DNA of 64,000 nucleotides from Melastoma dodecandrum (GCA_029817715.1 JARUPY010000190.1:1922001-1986000), one strand, 5' to 3'. Shown: positions 23,690 to 37,300, counted from the stretch's first letter. Notes: a model not told the origin generated them from the sequence alone. Program-made: numbers and translations.

Positions 23690-24900
23690 CTCCTCATTCT
23701 GTCGACAAAAGATGGCGTCTCCGCTTCCCGTGACTACAAATGTGTGTCTCGGGAGGCCTCCTTTGCTTTTGATCGTTTATTTCACTTGCGCAGGTTCAAC
23801 AGATGATTAATGGCATCAAGTTCTCCAACCAGCCAAGGCCTGGCGAATCTGTCATCGACAACAACCCCCCCCCCCCCATGCGAACAGTAGCGACATGAAT
23901 CTCTCCATCAGCCCCTGTTGAGTGTCAACTTGGCCCCAGATCATGCCGTCGCTCTCAACATCGAAAATCCTGACGTTCCCAGATCCATCATCGCAGCGGC
24001 CACGTTCCCGTTGGTCCGAATCCATCCACTCCCATATACCGGCAGCAGCTCCCGTCCCTTCTGCCTTCCCCGGACGTTCATTTTCAACCCCAACAGTTCC
24101 CGACGCTTCAGACCCAGAGAATTTGCAGCTGTGAACTTGTCCGCTCGACAACCACAGAAACCTCAGCTTCGACATCGCAGCTCCCCGACGTCCGTAAAAT
24201 AGGCAATGGGCGATCCCAAATTGGCTTCCCTCCTCACTTCCCGGCGCTCCACCTACGGTGCCATCCTGAAGTTTACTACACCCACAGCAGCGAGCTTCCC
24301 TCGGTCGTCTTCAGGACAGCAGCAGATCGACCTTCTCCGGCGTCGCCAAGCCCGACGGCGAATCCGTCTCCCTCGGTATCAACCTTTCCCCTGACGTCCT
24401 CAAGACTCGACGGTGGCAGCTCTATCTCCTCCTGGCATTCCCAGACCCGACGGTGGCGGTTCCATCTCTTCCCGATGCCCCTAGTCAGCCAGCAGCTCCG
24501 CGACGGCTCCGGCAAAACCCTCAGCTCCGGCGATCTCCAACCCCCCCCCCCCAAGGCGGCAACCCAGTTTCTCCGACGCCTCCTTCCAGCAGCGACGCCT
24601 CTGGAACCAACGGCGGGAACCTGGCTTCCCACACCAACTCCGAACCACCTCCCTTAGCGGCTTTCCGTTCCTCCTGAAGCTCCAACTCCACGGCGACAGT
24701 GGGCTCACCTCTGTCCTCAGCCACCACCGCCCTAACCCACATGGAGATACCCAAACTCCGAGCTCTGAGAGGTAGCGAGGAGAACGTGGGAATCAGACAT
24801 CTCAAACCCACACCAGAGGAAGAAAAAATCGTTGCTTGGCCAACCGATGTCCCTGGCTTCTACCTTGATCCAACCTTGCGCAAAATGGCAAAGGTTTGTT
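23690..24900 (+). repeat. Dispersed repeat R3, copy 2, inside the MATE pseudogene
   Basis: It matches 10550-11450 in its first part (see that entry). It contains long C runs at about 23865-23877 and 24540-24552, and several overlapping Ser/Pro-rich frames that are not convincing genes. Borders are approximate. Confidence 0.5.
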
Positions 24901-25414
24901 TTTCTTTCTCAATTTTGACTTTTGTTTGACCGTAAGATATTACACTCACGTTGATGTTTAGGATAAAAATAATAATCATTTAATGTCATTACAATAATCT
25001 ATTATTCCATTCACAGATCATGCGTATATATCATTTGATTTTAATAATGATTTTGTTGTTCGGACATTAATTTACACACAGAACATATTAGAATTAGAAA
25101 TTTCAAAAGTCATGCAAGGAAATCTCTTTCAAGTTTATAAAATTGTTGATTATTCCTAAAATTTAATTTTCCTTTAACGAGTGGATACATTTTCGCTTTA
25201 CATGGAAATTTTATTAAAGTTACATTACACATAAGAGAATTGGCACTAAGATCGATTCATTAAATTATAGTAGTAAGACATGCCTTACTCTAGTAAATTT
25301 TATCGAATTTCATTTAAATTTAGTAATACTAATCACGTTTACATTTTTTTGATATGAACATCGAGAATCTAATCTCGGAAGCTCAACCCCAGAATTTCGA
25401 AGATTAAAGGCGCG

Positions 25415-26227
25415 TGTAACAAACCACGTAGGTTGGATCTACCACGGCTTAAAAACCGTCGATTCGAAGTAAAGCGGCATCAACCGTCATCAACCGTCAT
25501 CTCAGGTACATGAGGGAAGTGCGGGCTTCTCGTCTTTTCTTTATTTCCACATGTAACGGGTCGTGGGCCCAAGTGCATAGGCCCACGATCACCACCCTTC
25601 CCCGTTCACTTTGATCTAGATAATTGTCTGTGTCTGTCCGCATGCCTTAGGCCCATAGGTTTATCGTCGCATGTGATTGTTAAACAAATACACATGAGTT
25701 CGAGTCCAACGCCTGAATCGGGTCAAACGCCCGTCGCATGTGATTGTTAAACAAATACACATGAGTTCGAGTCCAACGCCTGAATCGGGTCAAACGCCCG
25801 TTAACCAAAAGCAAACCTTTTGGAGCAAACGCCACCTTTTTTCGCATGTTTAGATGTAAGAGTTAGTAATTAGGAATCCTCGAATCTACTCTGGTTTTCC
25901 GACTTAAACCAAGCTTTTATAATTAAGTCGGTGGCGAAGTCATTTTGGATGAGGAACTGACGACAGAGCCACTCTTGGAACCTCCTGAAGCTTCCTCCTC
26001 GGGCCATGCGCTTCTTTTCGCCCGTCGCCTCTTAAGGAGCATGGAGACGATCGGCGAAGAGTCTGGGCAGACCCGATCAGGAATCGAAGGAGGGACCACC
26101 CTGGTCTTTTCCGCAGCGTCCGACGCTCGAGTCGCGACGCCGACCGGAAGACTCTAGGGGAGTGGGCCCGGATCCTCGGGTCGTCCGAAACCGCTGCGCG
26201 CGTGCTAGGCCGGAAGGCGCGCGTACA
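25415..26227 (+). mobile_element. LTR copy D, ending inside a MATE exon
   Basis: It starts TGTAACAAACCACG and ends GGCGCGCGTACA, in the same orientation as copy C and with the same internal blocks. It includes an internal 68-bp tandem duplication (25665-25800). The MATE reading frame stops exactly at its right terminus (TACA, then the antisense of ...GAGAATCCAGT). The left flank AAGATTA...GGCGCG is shared with copy C and may be element-internal. Confidence 0.8.
25665..25800 (+). repeat. 68-bp tandem duplication inside LTR copy D
   Basis: The unit starts CGTCGCATGTGATTGTTAAA at 25665 and again at 25733, and the two are essentially identical. Copies B and C have one unit, so the duplication is specific to copy D and recent. 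Confidence 0.9.
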
Positions 26228-27746
26228 ACTGGATTCTCGACATACCCTGTGAGAACGATTATGGTCATCGTGTACCAAACCTCCAAACAGATCATGACTG
26301 CAGAGGTGATCGAGAGCTTCAGGAATCCCCCAATCTCCCTGAAAGCCAACCAAGACAGATCTCTCCAACCTTACACCAACCCATGATGTAAACGACCTGG
26401 GATATCGATATCCCCCTGGCAATCGCAGCGCCCGGAGGCCCCAGTCGAACACCTATACGAACAAGTAGAGCAACTAACAGCAGGGTGATAAACCCGATCC
26501 ATGCCAAGAACCTAACTTTGCTCTGCGCCTGCAGGAACTTCTGAGACAGGAAGTATACTGACAGGCAGAACATATGCGGGATCACTAAGGAGGGTGAGCC
26601 TCCCAGTGATCTCCGCTGTCGTCTTCCTGGCCAAGATGCTTCAGTGGCAGCGTTGCTTAGACATACGATGGCAGCAAGAGTATTTGTCCTTCCCCAAACG
26701 CTTGGCTGTACAGCGAGAGTGCTCCCCATCCCAAACTGCTATCACCGAACGAGCACTCCATTGTCACCAGCTTCCAATTCCTCACAAGAAACTAGCAACG
26801 ATGAGGAAAAGAGACAAGAAAACAGAAGCAGAAGTTTGCGATGACTGAGAGCGAGATCACAACTGCAGAGAGCTCCGCATCCCTGATATGCCCGGAGAAA
26901 ATGACAGCGAAAGATTTAACCCCATAATTACACAAAACGTTCAACGGGCCTGGGATCACCCAAAGCTTGGTGACTCCGAGTAACAAATGTTCTTCATCTC
27001 CTCAAAGTTAATTATTGAGGGATAATCTCCATCAGAACCGGGGACCGAGGACGGCGCAGGGTGCAGCTCAGCGTCATCACGTGACAGGTCCAAAGCTCGC
27101 AATACAGGCAGTGTCTCGAGGTCCTGTTCGTGTGAGAGAGACAAAGCCTCCAATCGCATGTTGCGTTTCGCTTGTTTAGATTTAGTAAGTTTGTTTCAGT
27201 CATTCAATCTCCTCTCTCTGTACTCATTTTCCGACATTCATCATTCATATCGCATCCAATTGCAAAATAGTCTGGGAAAACTTCATCTTCATGGGTCTCC
27301 CATTTCATCAAGTTTCCAATACTGGGGCCCTGGTGTTTCACCTTTCATGCAGACCACGATTTCTGCAGAACTTCTCGAGCAGCATCATCACCATTTTATG
27401 CACATACCATTTGTCTGATGTCGCATGCAGCTCTATGTACTCAAAAGAAGGAGACAACAAATTGCAGTTGAAATGCCAGAATGATGACAGAGGACAAGAC
27501 TACTGTGCAGGATGAATAATCTGATAGGATGAACAGGGCTGTGGATAACTAAACCTACTTGTACAGCTTTCGTCTTTATTTACAAGGGCTTTTTCCATTA
27601 GGATATGATAGGAGTTTGTTCGCAATCTGCAGATAATTCATCTAAGGGGACAGTGATGGAACATTTCGGCGCAACCAATATCAGGTTCTTCTATAGAAAT
27701 CTGAAAGCTTCAACGTAGGAGCTCTTCATGTTATAACCAAATTTCA

Positions 27747-29092
27747 TCAGCCAAAGTAATTCTCAAACATCATTACCTGAGATGAAATAAAATTGATTGA
27801 TTCATGAGATGAATGTAAAAGATTTAAGTAAGCTAATGGCAGATGAATGGAGAAGGAGATTACAATTCATATGTCCACCGACCTTATCACAGATTGGGCA
27901 TACGTCGCTTCTTTCCATCCACTCCACAAGGCAAGACATGTGAAAATAATGCTCACAACTTGTGATAAGTTTAGGGTTCTCAGTATCATACTCTACACAC
28001 GAGAAAACATGAGCATTATCAGCGCCAACTTTTAGCAAAACAGTCAATTACCATGAGGAGCCGCTCCTTGTAACAGAGACGCTATTTTCAAGCGAAGAAA
28101 AAGCCAATCTCAAACAAGGATAAGTGGAGAAGCACCTTCCAAACATATGGGACAAACATCCTCTTCATCTGAATCTAATGTCTTTACTTCCTCCAACTTT
28201 GAAAGCTCTATTTTCACTTCAGATAAGCACAAAGCAGTGGATTGTGGTTTCCCATTCAGCTCTATAACATTCCCTGGTGCACCAAAATTCTTGAGTCTCG
28301 GAATTGTCCCTCCACCAGAATCAGGACAAGTAGGCGACCATCCCAAAACTATGTCATATGGTAAAGGTGTAGGCGGAGCACGATAACTATCGACTGTAGA
28401 TGTTTCTAAACTGAAATCCACTCGTCCAGAAGAGAATCTGGAGGCTGCTGCGGCATCATGAGATGTGAGAGACTCCCGCTCTTCAAATATCGGCGGACAC
28501 TATGAATAGTTTATTTATCATGAGCCAAACACAATAAACAATAAGCAGAATCAAATGCGCCACTAAAGCAAACAACTGTCCATGAAAATCATGAGGATGA
28601 CTAATTCCGCGGTATACATTCTCCAGAAGGTGATTTCATCAAATTTCTAGGTTCATAACAGAAGGGAATCTTTCATGATGGGGTTGCATTAGTTTATATT
28701 TTCCTCATTAGCTTTTGCAAATCCTAAGCTTCTAATCCAAGGCATCCTTAATTGAAATCGTGAAGCTATCTATCTACATGGTATCACGCCACCTAACAAC
28801 TTTGTCCACTCTTATTAATCTAACACAAGTGCAGGGAAAAAAGGAAATACCGTTGAAAAAACAAAAAATTAATATCTCGATTCAGGCCCTTTGGGGCTTC
28901 ATCAACCGTTTATTGGGACAAAATAATTGCTTATATAGCCTGAGGATGGTTCCACTTGCATGCATACTCCTGGCTAATACAGATTCATGCATTGTTTAAT
29001 TTGATATGCAGGAGGAAAGGGAAACCAACATAATAATATCCAGGTGAGGTGCCCAAATGAGCTTTCCGGGCAGAACAACAGCAGCCTCCCAT
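27747..29092 (-). CDS. RHB1A: RHB1A-like RING-H2 E3 ubiquitin ligase, 188 aa, 4 exons
   Basis: The product is a probable membrane-tethered E3 ubiquitin ligase. Exons on the minus strand: 29092-29030, 28499-28136, 27992-27883, 27776-27747; all borders are GT-AG and phases join to 188 codons plus stop. The protein starts MGGCCC, a myristoylation Gly2 followed by Cys residues suited to palmitoylation. It has the family signature YRAPPTPLPYDIVLG and a C-terminal RING-H2 at about residues 137-178 (CPICLEEYD, CEHYFHMSCLVEWMERS, CPICDK). Length and layout match Arabidopsis RHB1A. A CAG|GTAAAC donor near 29709 and an acceptor near 29199 suggest a 5' UTR intron of about 510 bp (inferred). It lies next to the MATE pseudogene on one side and, divergently, CRCK2 on the other, as in Arabidopsis. 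Confidence 0.9.
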
Positions 29093-29799
29093 TCCCAAAG
29101 CTGGATCCCTGACCATTCATCCAATTAAAATAAGAAATCCACTCATCAGTCGCCGAGAACACGATATCTTCATACTGAGTTCCTCTGTAACTGCAACAGA
29201 GATTTCACTCGATTATTGTATTAGTTACACATGTTCGAAAATCCTCCTTCGCAAACTCCCTCAGGCTCTGCACCAGCAAAACTACAGCACAGATACACAA
29301 TTCACCTCCACAAAAAGTCAACGGGATCGCATCAAATCAAATCAAGCTAGCACTTTTTTATGACACCAGTAACACACCACCCCACCATATCTACGCCCAA
29401 CATCCACGAACAAGAATCTCACAGGATCCCATCAAGGACAACCAGAGTGCAGACAGACCCTCACTCACAACTAAAACCTCCCCACACAAAAAAAAAGGGA
29501 GAGGGGTGGGGGGAGAAAAAGCTCAAAACTTTATCAGCAACCTAAATCCTCCACCCATTAAAAAAAAAGCAATCCTCCCAACCAGTAAACAACACCCAGA
29601 TGAGCAAACATCAGCAGAACCCCAAAACACGAACTGGGCAACTCCCGAATTAAGGAGGGGCGGGATGGGTTGGTGGGTTTCACCTTTTTCGGAGCTGAAA
29701 AGGGTTTACCTGGGCTTGGTCAGGGGAGAGGAAGTAGAGTAAAAACTGGAAGATTCTATTCTGTCTTATGGTGGGGGGGATCTGGGGAGGGGTTTGGTC

Positions 29800-31994
29800 G
29801 GGTTAAGGTTTGGTAATGAATCGGGTTAAGAGTATTCTGTGTGTCAGAAGCAGAAGCGGATACCTTCTTTATTTATGATTTGTTGTCTTAACATGAAAAA
29901 GCGGTGTTGTTTGCTTTCCTCTTCCTCTCAACTCCACGCGTTTTCCTCGGAAGAGCAGAGCTTCTCCATAACACTGACACGAGAGTCGCGATGATTGATG
30001 ATTGTGCTTGGAGCCTGTTGTCAAAAGCGCCCTCCCTCAATTGATTCCTTGATTCCCATGTTCTTTAGCTATAAGATTTTAATTTGAAGTTGGGGGTGTC
30101 TTGCCCATGTTTGTTGTATGATTCAAGTCATTGACATGGAGCAGCACAATTAATGGGATGTCCAAGAACAGGGGACAAAGATCAATGATGACACCAAAAT
30201 AGTTCATATCCTATGAGATGGTGCTTGTTTCCTCATGTGGGATTGGCCTTGATTCTTATTGCAAGGTCATTCATTCATTTCCATCAGGGTAAAGAACTCA
30301 CGAGGCTTCTTGGATCAGAGGTGTCGTAGCAACATATGTTGATGCAATAACATCTTTGGACAGTGAAATGAAATGTAAAATGATATTTATGATGCCTATC
30401 TCTTGGATTAAAATATTTGTGGTGGGGGGGAGAAGGGGCTTTTCCTTTGGCTTCCACTCTTGGGATTACTTCACACACTCTTCACACGCAAACATCCAAA
30501 GCCAATGGTCGTCACTTCCTTCCCTTACCATATTCAATCTTTTAAGTTAAGTGGGGTTTCCCTTCAAAAAGCCATTGCTCCCAACGTATAAATATGCTCC
30601 CTTTTTTGGGCATCAAAGTGGGAAGTTTGTTAAGAGTTTCGACCGGAAAATATTTCACGAAATAAATAAATAATTTTTAAAATTCGTCAAATAATATTTG
30701 CTAGAGAGTATTTTGACATAAAATGGAGTTTAAAAAGAAGAAAAACCGCTCAATTGATCCTGGGCCTCGAAAGGCCCGAACTAGACGGGCCTGTTGGGCC
30801 TTCATGTGACCCAGTTAGAAGCCCATTGTAATTGGGCCGCTAAATGATATAATTTTGCTAATCCTTTTGAGGCTTAAATCAAAGTAAATTACAAGGCAAA
30901 AAATTACAAAACTATGATAAAGTTAGCTGACCTTTCAACAACAATGACACCGGGGGGGGGGGAGAGGAGGAGGATGAGAATATACAAAAACTTTATTTAC
31001 ATGGGAGTTGTGGATTATTGATGTTGATTGAAGTGATCCTTCTCCCAAACACCATCCACCAAACCAAAAAGCCTTTCCTCAATCCCCTGATCTTTTTGGC
31101 CATCCAACACATGATATTCTGTCTTTTCCCCGAGTCTTTTGTAAGAAATGCCAAAGAAAGGTTCTTGTCGATTATGTGCCTTTTCACCCAAGAAAAGTTC
31201 ACACTATAACCACCCATTAAAAGCGATTACATTGACTTCAGAACCAAGGCCTTAAAAATGGAACCTTTCCCGAAACCCAGTTAAGGAAAACCTACTACAC
31301 CACAAATACAATGGAGAAGTGTTTTGGGTTTGTCATTTTTATCCTAAATTTCTGTGGTTATTGACTTTTGAGGGATGATCTATTGGGGTGGATCATCATG
31401 TAATTACGCCCAAGTCAACATCCCTTTGTGTTCCTATTCCTACCCACATAAACCAAACACTAGAAAAGAATAAGTGAATAATAAATCATAGCATGCTTTG
31501 AACCCTTCGATAATAAATAAATTCTTTGACTAAATATTACTAAATTTCTGCAATTTTTTTATTGGAAGAAGAAATTACATCCGGGACATCAGCGTGTGTG
31601 TGGGGGGGTGGTCCGCTTCCCATTAGTAGACATGGACGTGAAGAACTTAGCATTGAATTATATGGTTCAAATATAGTTTGTTGAAATGTTACTGTCTAAT
31701 ATGAGAGACGTTATTTTATAAGATTGTAGCGTGGTGAGGTGAAACAAGTGGAATCAGAGCTTTGTTACCGGTTAACTCGAGCACGTAACTTGTTGTTTCA
31801 AACACCGAATTATTAAATATTTCACAGGCATTTCCGACTAAGTCAAGTTCAACGTCTCCCCCCACCACCACCATCCACAAGCTCATCTTTTCTTACATGA
31901 ATCGACGATCATACAATACCACCATTTAACTCATCTACTCCTCCCTTGATTCTTTAACACACCCCTCTACCTCCTTGGCCCCCACCCCTCCCCA
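29800..31994. other. Shared upstream region between RHB1A-like (-) and CRCK2-like (+) genes
   Basis: About 2.2 kb between divergent genes. I see no coding sequence. It contains a G10 run near 30953-30962 and AT-rich blocks. Promoters of both genes must lie here or in the 5' UTRs, but I cannot place them. Confidence 0.4.
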
Positions 31995-33768
31995 ATGTCT
32001 TCTCGCGGGAGGAGCAGCAGCTCCGACGCCCGCTCCACCCCCGACAGGTTTTACCCTTCCTACCCCTCCCATGTCGGCTCCGCCTACTCTTCTACCTCTA
32101 CCTCCAACGCCTCCGCCAAGTCGAGATGGTCTTCCTCCTCCTCCGATAGGAACCCTGTCCTCTTGGCTGCCAGGTCGTTCGTCGGGGCTTTCTCTGGATG
32201 CTTCACCCCTCCCGAGCACGAGCACAAGCATGGCCCCGGGGATCACGGGCCGCCTTCTGTCGATGACCTGGAAAGGACTCGCCATGGTGATGAATCGGTT
32301 ATTATTATTTACTTGCCTTCTAGTTAAGTTTACAGTCGAAGATTCATGTGTTGTAGTAGTTACTGATTTATGCGTGCTCAAGGATCCTTCCGATTCATGT
32401 ATAGCAGGATCGGGTGCTTCTCGTAGCGGCAGCGAGAGGAGCCGGGGTTCTCGCCGGAGCATATATGAGAACTCGTATACTTCTCCACTAGAGAGGGAGC
32501 CCGGGACGATGAGATTCACCATTGAGGAAATATATACGGCCACCCGGAACTTCTCCCCTGCGTTCAAGATAGGCCAGGGCGGTTTTGGGACGGTCTACAA
32601 GGGAAGGCTCGACGATGGGACTCTCATTGCAGTCAAGCGTGCTAAAAAGGTAACGAAGAACTTAAATCCCCGCCATCTTGGTCGTTTCAATTTGAGGAAA
32701 ATTATTTTGGCGCAGGGTGTGTACGAGAAGCATCTGGGAGTGGAGTTCCAGAGTGAGATCCGGACGTTGGCGCAGGTCGAGCACTTGAATTTGGTCAAGT
32801 TTTTTGGGTTCTTGGAGCACGGGGAAGAGAGGATCGTCGTCGTGGAGTATGTCTCGAATGGCACCCTGCGAGAACACTTGGACTGTGAGTATTTCGATAA
32901 TGAACTGCAAAAAAAGATAAGACTGATTCGCACGAGCTCATGGCTTTTCGGATGCGGGTGATGTGAGTAGAGAATTGATATATAGGTATGCAAGACACTG
33001 TCCTCGACGTTCCGGCTAGGCTTGATATTGCTATCGACGTGGCACATGCTATTACATACCTTCATATGTACACAGGTAAGCTTGCTACCGTTCTACAAAC
33101 CGCATCCATGAGTCCATCGAAATGCATTGGATAATGGAGTTCCTGTGCAGACCATCCGATTATCCACAGAGATATCAAGTCTTCTAACATCCTTCTCACC
33201 GAGAACTTCCGAGCAAAGGTGGCTGATTTTGGCTTCGCAAGGTTTGCACCCGATGGCGATTCAGGGGCAACTCATGTGTCGACCCAAGTGAAAGGAACAG
33301 CGGGATACTTAGATCCCGAGTACCTGAGGACCTATCAGTTAACGGATAAGAGCGACGTCTACTCCTTCGGAGTGTTGCTCATTGAATTAGTCACAGGCAG
33401 ACGTCCGATTGAACCGAAACGTGAAATAAAGGAACGACTCACGGCGAAATGGGTTTGTGCCAACCCTTCTACTTGCAGCTTACGACTGAGACCAGTTTGC
33501 TCATACGTCGATTGGCAATTGTACACAGGCCGTGAAGAAGTTTATGGAAGGAGATGCCATGGCAACGCTGGATACGAAGCTGGAAAGGACCGCCCCAAAC
33601 AACTTCGTGGTCGAAAAGATCCTTGAACTCTCACTGCAGTGCCTAGCCCCAAACAGGCGGAGCCGTCCAAGTATGAGGCGTTGTGCGGAGATCCTCTGGG
33701 GCATCCGTAAGGACTACAGGGAGATCTCAGGGAATGATTTCCATTCTTTGTCATCTCATTCCCAATGA
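31995..33768 (+). CDS. CRCK2: CRCK2-like calmodulin-binding receptor-like cytoplasmic kinase, 444 aa, 6 exons
   Basis: This is a Ser/Thr receptor-like cytoplasmic kinase; the Arabidopsis family binds calmodulin and acts in stress and immune signalling. Exons: 31995-32286, 32408-32649, 32716-32884, 32986-33075, 33151-33452, 33529-33768. All are GT-AG and in phase, giving 444 codons. The first 130 residues are Ser-rich and disordered. The kinase follows: glycine loop IGQGGFG (about 152-158), AVKR lysine (about 174), [20 protein letters not shown] (about 270), DFG (about 290), GYLDPEY, and a subdomain XI Arg. The catalytic residues look complete. There is no signal peptide or transmembrane segment, which fits the RLCK type. 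The start is the first ATG of the exon, and its [11 protein letters not shown] opening suits the family. The antisense frames over exon 1 are artefacts of Ser/Pro codons. Confidence 0.92.
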
Positions 33769-34372
33769 AGAACAGGCATGCTTATCCCAACCAATTTGCA
33801 TTATCTCATGGATAGACAGACTGCTGCTTCGCGATCGAAGCAACAATGAAAGCTCAGCAGGTGCTTCCCTGAACAATGCAAATCGAGTCGTTCCAAAACG
33901 GTGGCCCTTTAAATCAAAAGTTTGCAGTCTTTTATCTTCACCAGAGTGCTTTTGATATGCCCTGCCATTTATGTCAAAAAAATGTATTTTCTGTAGAAAT
34001 ATAATTGATTCTTCATATTGATATCTAGAAGATAGTGCGGAGAAACAACAACAGATCTATATAACCGACCCCAACTAGTCATATGAAACGATTCAACCAG
34101 ATGAGACGATGACTCTTTGTCATCGACTCAATGGAAGCGCCAGTCTAACTATACGGGGTCAAAAATCTCATCTACCGTTTTAGTAACACCCAGCAAGTTC
34201 CTGCTCTGCGAAGAAATTTGGCATTCAAGTATAACGTTCTACCTGCTCCATTTCATCTATTTTCTAACAGCTGCCACTGGCTACCCAATGATAATATTAT
34301 CGGGACTATGCTTTTTGAGCAGCTGGAAAAATAAGTAAAGGCATCCTTTCGATATAGGTACTCACTTAACTC

Positions 34373-37300
34373 CTACTCTACTCTGGAAGACGAGTCCTGC
34401 CTTGTCAACTGGTAGTCTCCTTCTGGTTCTCTTTGGTTTTCGGCATCTACCACGGTAGCTTTGGAACAAAGGAACAAGAATGACGAGGTGTATATCGTGA
34501 CATGCCAAACGCTGCAAAAGAGGTCAACTTACATATTGAGCATGGGGCCAGGGAAAGAGAGAGAGAGAGATTTGGTGATGAACCTGTGCCAAATCCAGTA
34601 GCTTTCACTGGTTTCCAAATGCCAACTTACACCAGCCATGGATAATACTATGAAACCCACTGCCACGAAGTCCCATCGAAACCGCTTGATTATGGCCTTT
34701 ATGAGATTGCGTAGCCACTGTTTGATGGCCTGCCATCTGCAACCAACAAAACCATTAATTTTCCAAAAGAATGACAAAAACTGTTTACATTGGACAGTTA
34801 CAGCCGGAAAATGTTGGAATCAGAAGTCCAGAAGGTGGAAAAAAAGATAAAGGACCTGTCAATGACATTCAAGCACAAGGCGATGGAGGATGAAACTGAA
34901 TGATACTTCGTGGACAATTCTAACAGCCACCCGACGAGCAGGCCCAATGTCCCAATAGCCACCACAAGAATGATGTTGGCCGATCTGCACCGATAAGACA
35001 TTTTCTACACAATAAATTATTGGACAATGTAAATCTGAAGACACTCGACAAGTTGCGCCTACCGGGTTGCGTTTGTTTTGGCCATGAGGGCAGTGAGAAT
35101 AGCAACGGCTGTGTGGATGGCCCTTTTATGCTTCTCATCAATTGTAGTTAGGTAGACAAAAGTGCTAACGACAGCCATGAAAGAGAGCCAAAAATCCATA
35201 AACTGAAAGAAATGAACGTTGCCTTTGAGTAACAAAACAACATAAGAGAACATCACTCTACACTATCATACCTGCAAAACGCCATAGGGTAGCAAACACC
35301 ATGTTCCAACATCACAAGCATGATATATCCCGCTTGCAATTCCACTTGAAGTGAAGAGAACCCATTCTGCAAATGCCTACAAGCTGACGGAATTACTGCT
35401 TATCCATGGAAAGAAAGCAAAGCAATGGTATATGATAGAGACACCTCATCAATCATTTACCTTCTGTCGGAGTGCCCAATATGCCGGAAGGATAGCAGCA
35501 GCATTGGATCCAATGAGGAAAATGGATCGCAACACGTGTCCTGCAGCAGTTTCATACTGAAGTAAACATTACAATGAAATCACAAGCCAAATATCATGTC
35601 ATACCTCCGGGTGAGACAATCTCAACACTGCAATCAAATCCACCATGGTTGCGATCGCAGGAGCAAAAACTGATATGGGAATTCAACACATAAGTCAGGA
35701 GAAGTGGATACAACAACCATGGATGCTTGAATGAAAGTATTCCAACAGCTTAAGATGTAACCTGTATGTCGTCAAACCACCACCATCCATAGTAGATTTA
35801 CAGCTCCCATGAAAAGAACATTTTCCTGCGCATCTTTCCAGTGACAAGGACATAGTGGTTTGACCTTTTGCTACGGAACCCTTTACATTCCTCAACCCAA
35901 GACCCCAAGTTCCTTCCTTAGCATAGAGGAGATAAAAGTCGACTTTCGACATACTTGACTCATACAGCTTGAAAAACAATGACCCGTTGCTATTGCTTGC
36001 CTTGTTTGCAAAGTAATAATCCCAGCCACTGAGAGATGGCAATCCGTCCAATCTTGCATATAATTCATACGGAACATCCGTGTCTGATGTTAATCTAACA
36101 TGAAGGTTCCCACCAGCTGCTCCCCGAGGTATGTCTAAGACGAAGTATGTCCAAGTTTCATTTTTTCCAGCTGAAGAAAAGTTGCTTAATAGTGGCTCAA
36201 GAACAAAGTTGGCAGATTGGGAAGACAAGTTTCTGCTCACTGGTAAATAGTAGGACTCAAATGGGACGGACATCCTCGGATTTGTCTGCAGGCAACCATT
36301 CTTATCACATCAATACCACATCCTGCGTAGACAGTCCTCATATCAACAAGAATAAAGCAAAATTACTTATAAAAAATGAATAAAGCAACATTAGAAACAA
36401 TAAAAACAAAACCAAAGTTTCTGCAATCCTTCAGTTTCTAGATCCTAGAATAAATTTTATGATTTCTAAAACTATCTTTGCGCTTGACCATAATCCACTG
36501 TCAAGTTTACAGGGAAAATTATTCAAGCCATTACAGGAGAATCCAAGTCCAAATCAAGAGGACCATCGAGCAATAAACACATAATGTCATGGGCACATTT
36601 ATGAATTTCCTCTGCCCTACCTGAAGCATGTATCTTTGCGAAGCACATTCTGGTCCAGCACTTCCCATGGGGCATTCACTAACGTTTACCTCAACGGAAA
36701 AGCAGACAGTTACATTGGAGAGCTGTGTTCCCAGTGGCTCGGAAAGATTGCTGAGGACAAAAGTTATGAACCAGCGACCAACCTTTGGTGACTGAATAAG
36801 CAAAGGCGATTTATCAACAATTCCAGCATAATCATAAAGGGATGCAGATGGCATTGCACCTTGTCGAGCAAAGCACCATAAATCAGAGTTACTATTACTC
36901 CCAGAGTTATTTGAATGTGCTGAACTTAAGCTAATATTGATTGCTGTGATCGACAACTGTTCAGCCATCCCCTCGATGTCCACAAAGTAAACCTTTCGTT
37001 GATCACCAGTAAGACAAGAAGTCAGGGAAGGACTTTTACAAGACAAAACACTCTGACCAGTTTGGTCACTTGTCGCATTCTGGGCACTTTGGTTGATGTT
37101 AGATCTGTCCAAGGTACACAACAATGAATCAACTGTCTGGTTGCAGGACTGGCCCCAGAAAGCAGATGTCCTGCATCCTTCAATGCTTACATTGAGACTG
37201 AATGAGTACGAGGGTCCTCGGATTATCTGCAACACACAAATTTAAGTTGTCTCTTCAACTTGGAGAAAATGGGGGCAATGCCAATAAATAAAAGCTAAAA

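Larger units (their letters stand above)
22452..27159 (-). pseudogene. DTX: MATE (DETOXIFICATION) transporter pseudogene, split by an LTR and a second repeat
   Basis: This is a multidrug and toxin extrusion (MATE) membrane transporter on the minus strand. From ATG at 27159 a hydrophilic N-terminus leads, after a frame break near 26975, into KLWVIPGPLNVLCNYGVKSF and ELSAVVISLSVIANF. Further breaks separate YSQAFGEGQ, LKHLGQEDDS, QKFLQAQSKV and LEVWYTMTIIVLTGYVENP. That last block ends exactly at LTR copy D (26227). The later exons lie about 3.4 kb away: CMNINGWEGMLFI at about 22853-22780, then SNELGSGCLRAARY and, after one more frame break, KEMWKAVVELAYLLGIT, ending at 22452. Repeat R3 copy 2 and LTR copy D fill the gap. 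With at least four frameshifts it is inactive. Its place beside RHB1A and CRCK2 suggests it is the ortholog of Arabidopsis DTX34. Confidence 0.85.

Noticed and set aside
25665..25800. Possible satellite or CRISPR-like array
   Set aside because: Two units of 68 bp inside an LTR, explained by a local duplication.
31935..32567. 210-codon antisense frame over CRCK2 exon 1-2
   Set aside because: It crosses an intron and two exons of a well-supported kinase gene and has no recognisable domain.
31975..32961. 328-codon plus frame through CRCK2 exons
   Set aside because: It reads in another frame over exon 1 and through introns; the spliced model with conserved phases explains the protein.
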